Assembly: GCF_000092905.1 (NCBI RefSeq)
Contig: NC_014098.1
Location: 2,294,001 to 2,358,000, forward strand
Direction: 5' to 3'
DNA: 64,000 bases
DNA from: Kyrpidia tusciae DSM 2912
GTDB taxonomy: Bacteria > Bacillota > Bacilli > Kyrpidiales > Kyrpidiaceae
A program made the translations under genes and the position numbers. Below, piece by piece: positions 21,528 to 30,196 of this stretch. The first letter of the stretch is position 1, and each line of letters starts with the position of its first letter. Under the pieces are notes generated by a model, which saw only the letters and a program-made list of their open reading frames with translations, searched no databases and was not told the DNA's origin.

Positions 21528-23084
21528 TTATGGTTGGCCCCCGCCCAGCGCTTCGCCCACGCTCGTTTTCGTCTTTGATCTTTGATTTTGATAGAGAAAA
21601 AGAGCCGGCACTATGGTCAGCCAACCGAACACCACCGCCGCGAAAAAGGCATCGTGAAACGCGAGAACGGACGCCGCCTGCTCCACCGATTGAACCAAAA
21701 GGGACATCATCAACTGCTGGGCCTCCCCCGCCGAATGGCCCAGGCTCTGCAAAGAAACCCCGATCTGATTCCACGCTTGCTCCGCGGGAGATCCCAAGGT
21801 GATGGTCTCGGCATATCGGGTCACGTACACGGGCTGCTTCTCCTGAAGAATGGTTGTCAACATCGAAACCCCCAGCGCACTGCCGATCTGCCGGACGAGG
21901 TTGAGAAATGCCGAACCCTGATTCACCAGAGCGTCGGGGAGGGTACTGTAGGCGAGGGTGACGGCCGGCATGATGCCCAGTCCCAGGCCGCAGCCGACCA
22001 CGGCCAGATGTTGCTTCAGAATCTGGAGGTCGGTCCCGATTTCGAGACTTGTCAAAGGCATCATCCCTGCGGTCATGACCACCACGCCGGCGATGGTCAA
22101 CCACGTGGCGCCCACTCGGGGGAGAAGCAGGGCGCTGATCGGGACCAGCAGGGCTGCTCCCAGCACTTCGGGAATCAGGGCCAGTCCGGTATCGACAGGT
22201 CCCATATTCCGCAATTGTTGCAGAAACAAGGGGACTAAGTACAGACTTCCAAAGAGACTCATCATGAGAAAAAAGGTCACGACGGTGGCGGACGTGTAAA
22301 TGCGGTGGCGGAAGAGGCGCAGATCCAACAGTGGTTCCGAGACGGTTGCCTCCACCCACACAAAGAGGGTGAGGCAGGAAACGGAAAGGAAAAACAGACC
22401 GACAATGGACGCAGAGCCCCATCCCTCGTCCGGACCGTTGCTGATGGCAAGCAGCAGGCTCGAAAACCCGATGCCCGACAGAATGAATCCGGGCGTGTCA
22501 AGTTTTCTGTGCATCGTTTCAAATTCTGTCAGGACAACCCACGCGGCGATCACGGCCGGTATGCCGACGGGAATGTTCAGCCAAAAAATCCATTCCCAGC
22601 TGACATGTTCGACCAGGTATCCCCCCAACACGGGTCCGACAGCCGGAGCGATCAACAGGGGAATGCCCATCAAGCCCATGGCCAACGGCAATTCCTCTTT
22701 AGCGAAGACTTTCTGGACAATGGACAACGACAAGGGCATAATCATGCCTCCGCCCACCGCCTGAACAACGCGAAAAGCGATCAACGACTCAATGCTCCAC
22801 GATTCGGCGCACAACGCGGACCCCAGAATAAACACGATCAGACTTACAATGTACATTTTCTTCATACCGCGGGTTTCGGCCAAATAAGCGGTCACCGGTT
22901 CCACCAGCCCAATGGTCATCATGTACGCGGTAACCACGTATTGGACCAAGTGAATATCGGCGCCGAATTGGTTCATGATATCCGGTATCGCGACTTCCAC
23001 AATGGTCATATCCAGCAAATCCAACGACAATCCCAGGACCACCACCACGAGCACGAGCCATTTCTGCAACGCACGACACCTCAT
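21528..23084 (-). CDS. DHA2-family multidrug efflux MFS transporter (EmrB/QacA type)
   Basis: A 518-residue, 14-helix transporter. The N-terminus (LSLDLLDMTIVEVAIPDIM) holds the family's motif D1-like residues; AETRGMKKMYIVSL is loop 2-3, and GPVLGGYLVEHVSWEWIFWLNIPVG is the antiporter motif C with the following W-x-W-x-F-x-I-N-x-P signature. The predicted role is proton-driven drug export. Its start lies three bases after the stop of an upstream winged-helix gene, so the two form an operon and the latter is the likely regulator. Confidence 0.9.
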   Translation of the reverse strand: MRCRALQKWLVLVVVVLGLSLDLLDMTIVEVAIPDIMNQFGADIHLVQYVVTAYMMTIGLVEPVTAYLAETRGMKKMYIVSLIVFILGSALCAESWSIESLIAFRVVQAVGGGMIMPLSLSIVQKVFAKEELPLAMGLMGIPLLIAPAVGPVLGGYLVEHVSWEWIFWLNIPVGIPAVIAAWVVLTEFETMHRKLDTPGFILSGIGFSSLLLAISNGPDEGWGSASIVGLFFLSVSCLTLFVWVEATVSEPLLDLRLFRHRIYTSATVVTFFLMMSLFGSLYLVPLFLQQLRNMGPVDTGLALIPEVLGAALLVPISALLLPRVGATWLTIAGVVVMTAGMMPLTSLEIGTDLQILKQHLAVVGCGLGLGIMPAVTLAYSTLPDALVNQGSAFLNLVRQIGSALGVSMLTTILQEKQPVYVTRYAETITLGSPAEQAWNQIGVSLQSLGHSAGEAQQLMMSLLVQSVEQAASVLAFHDAFFAAVVFGWLTIVPALFLYQNQRSKTKTSVGEALGGGQP

Positions 23085-23087
23085 TTC

Positions 23088-23780
23088 TCATTGGACTTGC
23101 TGAAGCGCCCTGGACAGAAAGTTGACCAAACCAACCAGTTCGCCGTCCGACAGTTCCTGTACACAGCTGAGGGCTCGGCCGATCAGACGGGACATCTCCC
23201 GTTCGAGTTCATCGCTCACGGTCTGGATCACGATTCCCAGCATGGTGCCAATGAAAACGAGGATGCGCGCCCGCGGTTGGTCGAGACTCAAGATGACTTG
23301 TTCCACGGTCGTTTTTATGACTTCTTCTGCATGACCGAGGAAAAGGGTCAGCAGTCCCAACAATGAAAGGCAAAACGTGACGCCACTCGGCATATGGGAG
23401 ACGGTCTCGATGAGGCGGCTCACGGCGGGTCCCATCTCTGCATGTCGCAATTCTTGAAGTAAACCGATCATCCGGCCCTCCATCTCGCTCCATCCGGCGG
23501 GGGTCGATCGGTTCTCACAAACCCGGGAGATCAGTTGAACAGCCTTTTCGGTAGGCACGAAAACGATCCGCGATCTTCCCACCCCTCCGTGGTCGTGGAT
23601 GTAGTCCCGAGATAAATATCCTAATTTCTCCAATTCCCGCAACATGTCGTAAGCCGTCCACTGGCTCACTCCCATGTCACTGGCCAAGGTTCTGTAATGA
23701 ACGGGCCGGGTGGTTTGTTGATAAACATCCATCAGATGATGCAGAAATTGTTTCCGCCGTCTCGTCAGGGACACAGCCAT
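23088..23780 (-). CDS. Winged-helix transcriptional regulator (PadR/MarR-like), operon with efflux pump
   Basis: A 230-residue protein with an N-terminal winged helix (RRRKQFLHHLMDVYQQTTRPVHYRTLA, MGVSQWTAYDMLRELEKLGYL) and a basic wing (GVGRSRIVFVPT). The C-terminal half is helical with a hydrophobic segment near residues 130-150 (SGVTFCLSLLGLLTLFLG), unusual for a soluble regulator and possibly a ligand pocket or membrane anchor. The ATG at 23780 is the most likely start, though its ribosome site is weak; longer starts run into the divergent patatin fragment. Confidence 0.65.
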   Translation of the reverse strand: MAVSLTRRRKQFLHHLMDVYQQTTRPVHYRTLASDMGVSQWTAYDMLRELEKLGYLSRDYIHDHGGVGRSRIVFVPTEKAVQLISRVCENRSTPAGWSEMEGRMIGLLQELRHAEMGPAVSRLIETVSHMPSGVTFCLSLLGLLTLFLGHAEEVIKTTVEQVILSLDQPRARILVFIGTMLGIVIQTVSDELEREMSRLIGRALSCVQELSDGELVGLVNFLSRALQQVQ

Positions 23781-23830
23781 CCCCCCAAAAAACCCATGAT
23801 TCGAATCCATTAAAGGAAAGGGACCCGACG

Positions 23831-24052
23831 ATGTCAAGAGGAGAAACACAAAAAACAAAAAAACAAGGCCGTATCAACCTCGCCCTGGGAGGCGGCCCAG
23901 CCCGGGGAGTGGCCCATATCGGGGTTTTTAGAACTCTGGAGAAGGAAGGCGCGCCCGTTGCGGCGATCGCGGGTTGCAGCATGGGGGCTCTGGTTGCGGC
24001 GGCCGACAGCGGTTGCTGGATAGGTTTGAACAGATATTCCGGCAACTGTTGA
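23831..24052 (+). pseudogene. Truncated patatin-like phospholipase
   Basis: The frame begins after AAAGGAAAGG and shows the patatin oxyanion-hole loop GGGPARGVAHIGV and the nucleophile elbow GCSMG (a GxSxG serine motif). Similarity stops abruptly after ALVAA (about residue 57) and the frame ends at 73 codons, whereas such proteins have 250-320 residues with a catalytic Asp later. The 3' part has been replaced by the end of yunB, so this is a deletion remnant. Confidence 0.75.
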
Positions 24053-24076
24053 TACCACCATGACATGTAACGCGGT

Positions 24077-24844
24077 TCAGCCGTTGCCCCCGGACGCACC
24101 GGATGGGGAGGAAGTCGGTCCCGAACCGGAGTTTCCCGGTGTTGCCGGGACCATCCATCCCGGCGGATAAAACGGCAAACCCCGGGCATCGAAGAAATAC
24201 TGCGGCACTTCCCCCACCAAGACCATGTACGCCACCGGGACTTTCGTCTGAACGTCCACGGGTTCCGCCACAAACGGCGCCAGGATCTGGATTCGCGCCT
24301 GAACCTGGATGTCGACCTCATGGATCGTCTGATTGATTCCCGCCTCTCTCGTCGTCTGCTGGACCTCGGATTCGGCGGTCCCAAAGGGCACGATCGCAAC
24401 GGGAATCATAGGGCCGAACGCGGAAAAAATCGAGCTGTTCATCGCTTGACCGATGGGAACGTCAATCTGTTGGGTGGACAGGTGATCGACCACCGCCTGG
24501 ACCCGGGTCGTGACGGCGGTCTGCAGCCGGAGCACCTCTTTCTCATCCAAGGTGGCCCCGATGACCCGTCCATTTCGATCGGTTTGCAGGGTGACCAATT
24601 TGGAATAGTCGATGCCCTGCTGAACTGTCTGAACGAGCGCCTGGTTGATCGCGTCCGTGGCCAGCCGTCTGGCCATTCCTTTCGCAATATCCACAAACAC
24701 CGGACGAATATTATAATCAAGTACGTAGAACGCCAAAACCAGAAAGCCGAGAATTCCCACGGCGACCAGCAAAAACGGCCGGCGGCCGCCCGGGACCCGG
24801 CGCCGAAATCCAACGCGAAAACGGCGGCCAAATCGCATGGGCAC
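24077..24844 (-). CDS. yunB: Sporulation protein YunB
   Basis: A protein of about 255 residues. A basic N-terminus (RFGRRFRVGFRRR) is followed by one transmembrane helix (LLVAVGILGFLVLAFYVLDY) and an extracytoplasmic domain with the YunB layout: an N..IR..DIA segment, later IGQAMNSSIFSAFGPMIPV and VPVAYMVLVGEVPQYFF. It ends in a Ser/Gly-rich tail. YunB is made in the mother cell and is needed for normal spore formation. The start is uncertain: GTG at 24844 is best spaced from GGGGGGAG, with ATG at 24850 and 24838 as alternatives. Confidence 0.85.
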   Translation of the reverse strand: MPMRFGRRFRVGFRRRVPGGRRPFLLVAVGILGFLVLAFYVLDYNIRPVFVDIAKGMARRLATDAINQALVQTVQQGIDYSKLVTLQTDRNGRVIGATLDEKEVLRLQTAVTTRVQAVVDHLSTQQIDVPIGQAMNSSIFSAFGPMIPVAIVPFGTAESEVQQTTREAGINQTIHEVDIQVQARIQILAPFVAEPVDVQTKVPVAYMVLVGEVPQYFFDARGLPFYPPGWMVPATPGNSGSGPTSSPSGASGGNG

Positions 24845-25030
24845 GGACATCTCCCCCCTTGCCATAGGTATGCCGACCCCGACCGCCGCATACCGTGGGA
24901 AATGGACCGGCGCGTGCAGGACCAATGCCCGTGTGCGAGGACGACGCAGCAACCGCGAAGTCCCGGCCGGACCCGCAGAGTGCCAGGGTGGAGTGACCGG
25001 CGGACCGGACCTGCGAAAGGACGTTTATCC

Positions 25031-25759
25031 ATGCCCCTTATTGAACTGGACGGCGAACCCTTGGAGTACACGCTGATTTACCGCCCCAATAAAAAACGCC
25101 TCACCCTTCGAGTCGGTTGGGACGGGACCATTCGCGTTTCGGCTCCCCTGGGGGTCGCCATCGAAACCATCGAGGAATTCCTCCGCCAAAAGGCAAAGTG
25201 GATCCTCGTCAAACGGATGGAATTTGCCCGGCTTCGGGCGAGTGTTCCCCAAAAAACTTACTCCCCCGGAGACGTTTTTCATTTTCTCGGTGAACCCTAC
25301 CCGCTCCAGATCAAAGAGACCTTTACCGGCACCCCGGGGTCCCTGCGACTGACTGAAGGGCATTTTTATGCGGAGATCAACCCATCCTGGGATGCCGAGA
25401 CCCGCCGGGAACGTTTATCGCATCTGTTTCGCGAGTGGTATCACAGGGCCGGGTATCACTGGGCACTGCACAGAATCGCTGTTTATGGGGAAAAGCTTCG
25501 CTGCTTCCCGGAGAAGGTGGCCATTCGGGATCAAAAAACCCGCTGGGGGAGTTGCACATCAAAGGGTGCGATCTATTTGAACTGGCGCATATTCATGGCA
25601 CCCCCTCACGTTGTGGATTACGTCATTGTGCACGAACTGGCTCATCTGCGCCATTTCGATCACTCGCCCCGCTTTTGGGAACTTGTGGAATCGGCGCTGC
25701 CCACGTACGCCGACGCCAAAGCCTGGCTGAAAGAGTATGGCTTGACCCTCGACTTATGA
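25031..25759 (+). CDS. YgjP-like zinc metallopeptidase (DUF45, SprT-like)
   Basis: A 242-residue protein. The C-terminal domain carries HELAHLRHFDHSPRFW near residue 200, the HExxH zinc site with a third His, and upstream RWGSCTSKGAIYLNWR, both diagnostic of the DUF45/YgjP family. The ATG at 25031 follows AAAGGA. An open frame running further upstream lacks any homology and crosses the divergent yunB. Substrates are not established for the family. Confidence 0.88.
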   Translation: MPLIELDGEPLEYTLIYRPNKKRLTLRVGWDGTIRVSAPLGVAIETIEEFLRQKAKWILVKRMEFARLRASVPQKTYSPGDVFHFLGEPYPLQIKETFTGTPGSLRLTEGHFYAEINPSWDAETRRERLSHLFREWYHRAGYHWALHRIAVYGEKLRCFPEKVAIRDQKTRWGSCTSKGAIYLNWRIFMAPPHVVDYVIVHELAHLRHFDHSPRFWELVESALPTYADAKAWLKEYGLTLDL

Positions 25760-25772
25760 CCGCATCGCGGCA

Positions 25773-25805
25773 CAAAAAAAGAGGGCGCGCGCCCTCCCCT
25801 TTTGT
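25773..25805. terminator. Bidirectional terminator
   Basis: The stem GAGGGCGC/GCGCCCTC (25781-25796) is flanked by A7 on one side and CCCTTTT on the other. It lies between the convergent peptidase and hsp20 genes and works best for the minus strand. Confidence 0.75.
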
Positions 25806-25836
25806 ATCGGCCCATCCCACATGACCGACATGACCG

Positions 25837-26274
25837 TCAGTGAAACTCAATGTTCACCCGGCGCCCCCGGGACGGCCGCGCCTTATCCATCCGGATCTCG
25901 AGAACGCCATTGCGGTACGACGCCCGGGCCGATTCTGGCTTGACTTCCACCGGCAGAGCCACGGTCCGGGAGAAACGGCCATAAAACCGTTCTCTTTGGA
26001 GAAAATCTTGCTCCCGGCGTTCCTCGTCTCTTTCAATAACCCCGCTCAAATGGACCCGATCGTCGTCGACGTCGATTTCAACGTCGTCCGCTTTTCGCAG
26101 ACCGGGAATATCGCAGGAAACCACCACCTGATTCTCGGTTTCGTGCACGTCAACCCGGGGAAGCGCCCCTGAGACCCCACCGGTGCGCCAGACCTCGGGG
26201 TCCAGTAGACGTCCGACGTCCCGCCTGAAAGACTCCAGGTGACGCAGGGGGTCCACCGGTAACGGAAGTGGCAT
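25837..26274 (-). CDS. Hsp20/alpha-crystallin small heat shock protein
   Basis: A 145-residue protein with an alpha-crystallin domain from about residue 40: PRVDVHETENQVVVSCDIPGL, DRVHLSGVIERDEE, FSRTVALPVEV and the closing GVLEIRM-type strand. It acts as an ATP-independent holdase chaperone. The C-terminal IxI anchoring motif is only approximate (VNIEF). A GAGGGAG ribosome site lies upstream; no CIRCE operator is visible. Confidence 0.9.
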   Translation of the reverse strand: MPLPLPVDPLRHLESFRRDVGRLLDPEVWRTGGVSGALPRVDVHETENQVVVSCDIPGLRKADDVEIDVDDDRVHLSGVIERDEERREQDFLQRERFYGRFSRTVALPVEVKPESARASYRNGVLEIRMDKARPSRGRRVNIEFH

Positions 26275-26362
26275 TGGCTCTCCCTCCCTTTTTGATCACG
26301 TGGACCACTCCTAGCATGGCTCCCGGGCTCGAAGAGCTTGCATGCCACATCCTCCCGTCGGA

Positions 26363-27604
26363 TCAACACCGGATACGAAAACGCAGAAACCGGCGCTTGC
26401 CGACCTGGACCACCATGCCCTCCCGCGGCTCGATCTCCCGATCCGGGCTGTCGATCCGTTCATCGTCTACCCGCACCCCGCCTTGTTCGATCAACCGCCG
26501 CGCCTCTCCGTTAGATCCGGCCAGACCGTTCTCCACCAGAAGGCGAACGATCCAGACAGGCCCTGGGGGAATTTGCCGCTCTTCAATGTCTGAGGGCAGT
26601 TGTCGCTCTTGAAAAATGGTGCGAAAATGGTGTTCTGCATCTTCGGCGGCATTCGGACCGTGGTACATGCGGACCAAAGTTTTGGCCAAGCGCATTTTGG
26701 CATCCCTCGGGTGCAGGCGTCCTTCTGTCAAATCTCCTTTTAACCGATCCAACTCGTCATTGGAGAGATCCGTCGCGAGCTCAAAATATTTCACCGTCAA
26801 TGAATCCGGGATCGACATGGCTTTCCCGTACATGTCCCGGGGCGGATCATCCAGGCCGATGTAATTGCCGAGGCTTTTGCTCATCTTTTTCTCGCCGTCA
26901 AGCCCTTCGAGCAGAGGCACCATCACCGCCGCCTGTTGGGACTGCCCAAACTCCTTCTGAAGTGTCCGACCCATCAACAGGTTGAATTTCTGATCCGTTC
27001 CCCCAAGCTCCACGTCCGCCCGCAGGGCGACGGAATCGTATCCCTGCATGAGCGGATAGAAAAACTCGTGCAGGCTGATCGGCAAATTCCCATAAAATCG
27101 CTTGTGAAAATCCTCCCTCTCCAGCATCCGCGCCACTGTCGTAGAAGCCGCCAGCCGAATCACCTCGGCGAAAGTGAGGGGCGCCAGCCAGGTCGAGTTG
27201 AACACGACGTGGGTACGGCCGGGATCGAGCACTTTGAATAGTTGTTCCTCGTACGTTTTCGCGTTGGCACGCACCTGTTCCTCAGTCAGCTGGCGACGCG
27301 TCTCCGATTTGTCCGTAGGATCTCCGATGCGCCCGGTGAAATCCCCGATCACTAAATACACTTCGTGTCCGAGATCCTGGAACTGGCGCAGTTTTTGCAG
27401 CACCACCGTGTGCCCCAAATGAATATCCGGGGCGGTGGGATCCAGCCCCAATTTGACCCGCAGCGGCTTTCCGCTGGACACCGACCGGCGCACCTTTTCC
27501 ACCAGTTCCTCTTCGGGTACAATCTCCGCGGCACCCCTGCGAATGACAGCGAGTTGTCTCCCCACTTCCGCCTCCTGTTCCGCGGACAAGTCGAACGCTT
27601 CCAT
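26363..27604 (-). CDS. tyrS: Tyrosyl-tRNA synthetase
   Basis: A 413-residue class I synthetase. HIGH appears as HLGHTVVLQ near residue 50, [12 protein letters not shown] near 235, and a C-terminal S4 RNA-binding domain ([20 protein letters not shown]). The spacing between HIGH and KMSKS and the [16 protein letters not shown] segment fit the TyrZ-like bacterial branch. The ATG at 27604 is chosen for its AGGAGG site; a longer frame would overlap the divergent PBP promoter. No T-box is seen upstream. Confidence 0.93.
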   Translation of the reverse strand: MEAFDLSAEQEAEVGRQLAVIRRGAAEIVPEEELVEKVRRSVSSGKPLRVKLGLDPTAPDIHLGHTVVLQKLRQFQDLGHEVYLVIGDFTGRIGDPTDKSETRRQLTEEQVRANAKTYEEQLFKVLDPGRTHVVFNSTWLAPLTFAEVIRLAASTTVARMLEREDFHKRFYGNLPISLHEFFYPLMQGYDSVALRADVELGGTDQKFNLLMGRTLQKEFGQSQQAAVMVPLLEGLDGEKKMSKSLGNYIGLDDPPRDMYGKAMSIPDSLTVKYFELATDLSNDELDRLKGDLTEGRLHPRDAKMRLAKTLVRMYHGPNAAEDAEHHFRTIFQERQLPSDIEERQIPPGPVWIVRLLVENGLAGSNGEARRLIEQGGVRVDDERIDSPDREIEPREGMVVQVGKRRFLRFRIRC

Positions 27605-27729
27605 CAATCGTCCATCCTCCTTCTCCTCCGCACTGTACCGCAGCTCAATATCCAGTGTCAACGAAACAAAATCACAAGAACGCACCTTGGTTTTGTTATA
27701 ATAAATGCATCGGACGAGGAGGAAATCGC

Positions 27730-30177
27730 GTGGAAGAAAAGGTACAAATTCCCGAACAACCTAAACGACGCAGATGGCTATTATGGGCAGCTATTTTAGC
27801 GGGCGCCGCCTTGGTGATCATTCTTGCAAGCGGTGTGACGTACGCCATTCGGGTCACCCGGGCCGCCCCGCCCTTGGATTTGGCTCGATTGTCTCAATTA
27901 TCTCAAATCACAACAGTGGTGGACCGTGAAGGTCGCCCGTTAGGGTTACTCATGACCGACGGGTCCCGGGAGCCGATCTCATCCTTGGCCGAGGTCTCGC
28001 CTGACCTGGTCCATGGCGTGATCGCCGTAGAAGACAAGGACTTTTATCATCATCCCGGAGTGGATATTCAAGCAATCTTTCGAGCTCTTTGGCAGAACAT
28101 CCGCGGCCAACAGATTGTCAGCGGGGCGAGCACACTCACCCAACAGACTGTGAAACTCGTGTTTTTCCCCGACCAAGCCCGTACCCTCACCCGCAAGATT
28201 CAAGAAGCGCTACTCGCGATCGAATTGGAACGCAAGTTGAGCAAGGACGAGATTCTCACCACCTATTTGAATTGGGCCTACTTTGGCCAGGTTGGGACGA
28301 TGAACGTCTACGGGGCCGAACAAGCGGCACATACCTTTTTCGGCGTAAACGCCAAGGATTTGAATCTGGCCGAGGCGGCCATGCTCGCCGCGTTGCCCAA
28401 CAATCCTTCCCTGTTCTCCCCCTACAGCCACTTTTCGGCCGCCAAGGAACGGCAGACTCTCGTCCTGAGTCGAATGTTGGAACAGCATTATATCAGCGAG
28501 GAACAGTACCGCCAAGCCCTAGCCTTCGACATCCAGAAGGCGTTGCGGCCGGTATCCCAACACTCGGCGGCCAAATATCCGTATATCCTGGATGAGGTCC
28601 AGGACGACGCTGCTTCCCTGCTGGTACAACGCGGCCTCGCCCCGGACGTGGATAAAGCCAAGGAACTTCTGGCCACCGGCGGCTTCCGAATCGAAACCAC
28701 CATCGACCGAGATTTGCAAGATCGAGTAAACGAGGCGGTGTCCGGGCAATCCTACCGACCCGATATCGGTTATTCCGTGTTATTGAACGGCAGACCGACC
28801 CCGATCAAAAATGCCATGGAGCAGGTCGGGGCGGCGGTCGTCAACAATTCGGACGGGAGTATCCTGGCTGTATGCGGCGGTCGGGATTATAACCTGGATC
28901 AAATCGATCATGCCCGGCTCCCACGACAACCGGGATCCACCATGAAACCGATTGGCGTGTATGGCCCGGCGGTAGACCGGGGATTGATTGGTTCCGGCAG
29001 CGGCGTTGACGATGTACCAACCTCCTGGCCCGGCTACCGCCCAAACAATTTTGATAACCGTTTCCACGGGATGATGACGGTTCGGGAGGCTTTGGTGCAA
29101 TCGTACAATATCCCCGCTCTGCAAGTGTTTAGCCGCCTCGGGCCGGGGGTTGGGATGGAGTACCTCAAAAAGCTTGGGATCACCACCCTCACGCCCGACG
29201 ACGCCGTGATCAGTGCCGGCATCGGGGGGTTGTCCAGGGGATTGACGGTGGAAGAAGCCACCAACGCCTTTACCGTCTTTCCCAACCAAGGGTCTGTACA
29301 CCCGGTTCACTTGATCACCAAGATTGTCGATCGGGATGGGCGTACGGTGTACCAGCACGCGAATCAGACGACCCAGGTTTTTTCGCCGGCAGCCAGCTAC
29401 ATCCTCACCGATATGCTTCGGGACGTGGTACGCCGGGGCACCGGATCCGCGGTGGGGCGGCGCTTTCCTTCCATGGCCATCGCCGGCAAGACAGGCACGA
29501 CAGACGACGACCGCGACTCGTGGTTCATCGGTTTTACCCCGGATGTGACCATCGGGGTCTGGGTGGGATACAATTACCCGTTTCCGTTACATCCCGTACC
29601 CGGTGTCTCGCCGCGGGATGAAAGGCCCAGAGCCGTTCAGGTGTTCGCAGACATCCTTCAGCGTGCCCGGGGCGGGCCGTGGCTGCACACGGCCAGCTTC
29701 CCTTCCGCCCCGTCGGGTGTGGTCCGGGTGAGTGTGTGCAACAAGTCTGGAGAACTCCCCACCGCCCTTTGCCGGGCAGCGGGCACCGTGGTGAGCGAGT
29801 TGTTCGTGAAGGGAACCGAGCCCAAAACGGCCTGCGATGTGCACGTTCGGGCAGCTTACACGGTGATGGACGGCAAAAAATACCGGGCAACCACGGCCAC
29901 TCCGCCCGATGAGATCCGGTGGGGGATCTTTATCCAACGCAAGGCCCATCCCCCGGGGCCCGCTCCGACAGATGCGGGACTGGAGGTACCTTCAACACCA
30001 GACCCCCGGGGCAGCGAAGTGCTGCCTCTGGGGGGAGGCGACACGCCGCAGCCAACCCCCTCGCAGGGTCAATCCCCACCCGGTGCCAGCTCGGGGAACG
30101 GCAACGGCCAACAGGAACAAAATGGCGGTCCACCAGGCCACCCACCAAGGACGACACCGGGAGCCGGAAACGAGTGA
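27730..30177 (+). CDS. Class A penicillin-binding protein (PBP1A type)
   Basis: An 815-residue bifunctional peptidoglycan synthase starting at GTG 27730 after GAGGAGG. It has a short basic cytoplasmic tail and one membrane anchor (residues 15-40). The GT51 glycosyltransferase holds [12 protein letters not shown] and [12 protein letters not shown]. The transpeptidase domain has PGSTMKP (SxxK), a YNIPAL segment replacing SxN, and GKTGTTDD (KTG). A C-terminal extension is Pro/Gly/Ser-rich. A near-consensus -10 (TATAAT, about 27696) precedes it without a clear -35. It makes and cross-links septal or lateral wall. Confidence 0.92.
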   Translation: MEEKVQIPEQPKRRRWLLWAAILAGAALVIILASGVTYAIRVTRAAPPLDLARLSQLSQITTVVDREGRPLGLLMTDGSREPISSLAEVSPDLVHGVIAVEDKDFYHHPGVDIQAIFRALWQNIRGQQIVSGASTLTQQTVKLVFFPDQARTLTRKIQEALLAIELERKLSKDEILTTYLNWAYFGQVGTMNVYGAEQAAHTFFGVNAKDLNLAEAAMLAALPNNPSLFSPYSHFSAAKERQTLVLSRMLEQHYISEEQYRQALAFDIQKALRPVSQHSAAKYPYILDEVQDDAASLLVQRGLAPDVDKAKELLATGGFRIETTIDRDLQDRVNEAVSGQSYRPDIGYSVLLNGRPTPIKNAMEQVGAAVVNNSDGSILAVCGGRDYNLDQIDHARLPRQPGSTMKPIGVYGPAVDRGLIGSGSGVDDVPTSWPGYRPNNFDNRFHGMMTVREALVQSYNIPALQVFSRLGPGVGMEYLKKLGITTLTPDDAVISAGIGGLSRGLTVEEATNAFTVFPNQGSVHPVHLITKIVDRDGRTVYQHANQTTQVFSPAASYILTDMLRDVVRRGTGSAVGRRFPSMAIAGKTGTTDDDRDSWFIGFTPDVTIGVWVGYNYPFPLHPVPGVSPRDERPRAVQVFADILQRARGGPWLHTASFPSAPSGVVRVSVCNKSGELPTALCRAAGTVVSELFVKGTEPKTACDVHVRAAYTVMDGKKYRATTATPPDEIRWGIFIQRKAHPPGPAPTDAGLEVPSTPDPRGSEVLPLGGGDTPQPTPSQGQSPPGASSGNGNGQQEQNGGPPGHPPRTTPGAGNE

Positions 30178-30196
30178 TACGGCTCAAATGCCACCG

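Noticed and set aside
24320-25030. Upstream extension of the YgjP-like peptidase frame
   Set aside because: Opposite strand of yunB, no homology; the ATG at 25031 has its own ribosome site.
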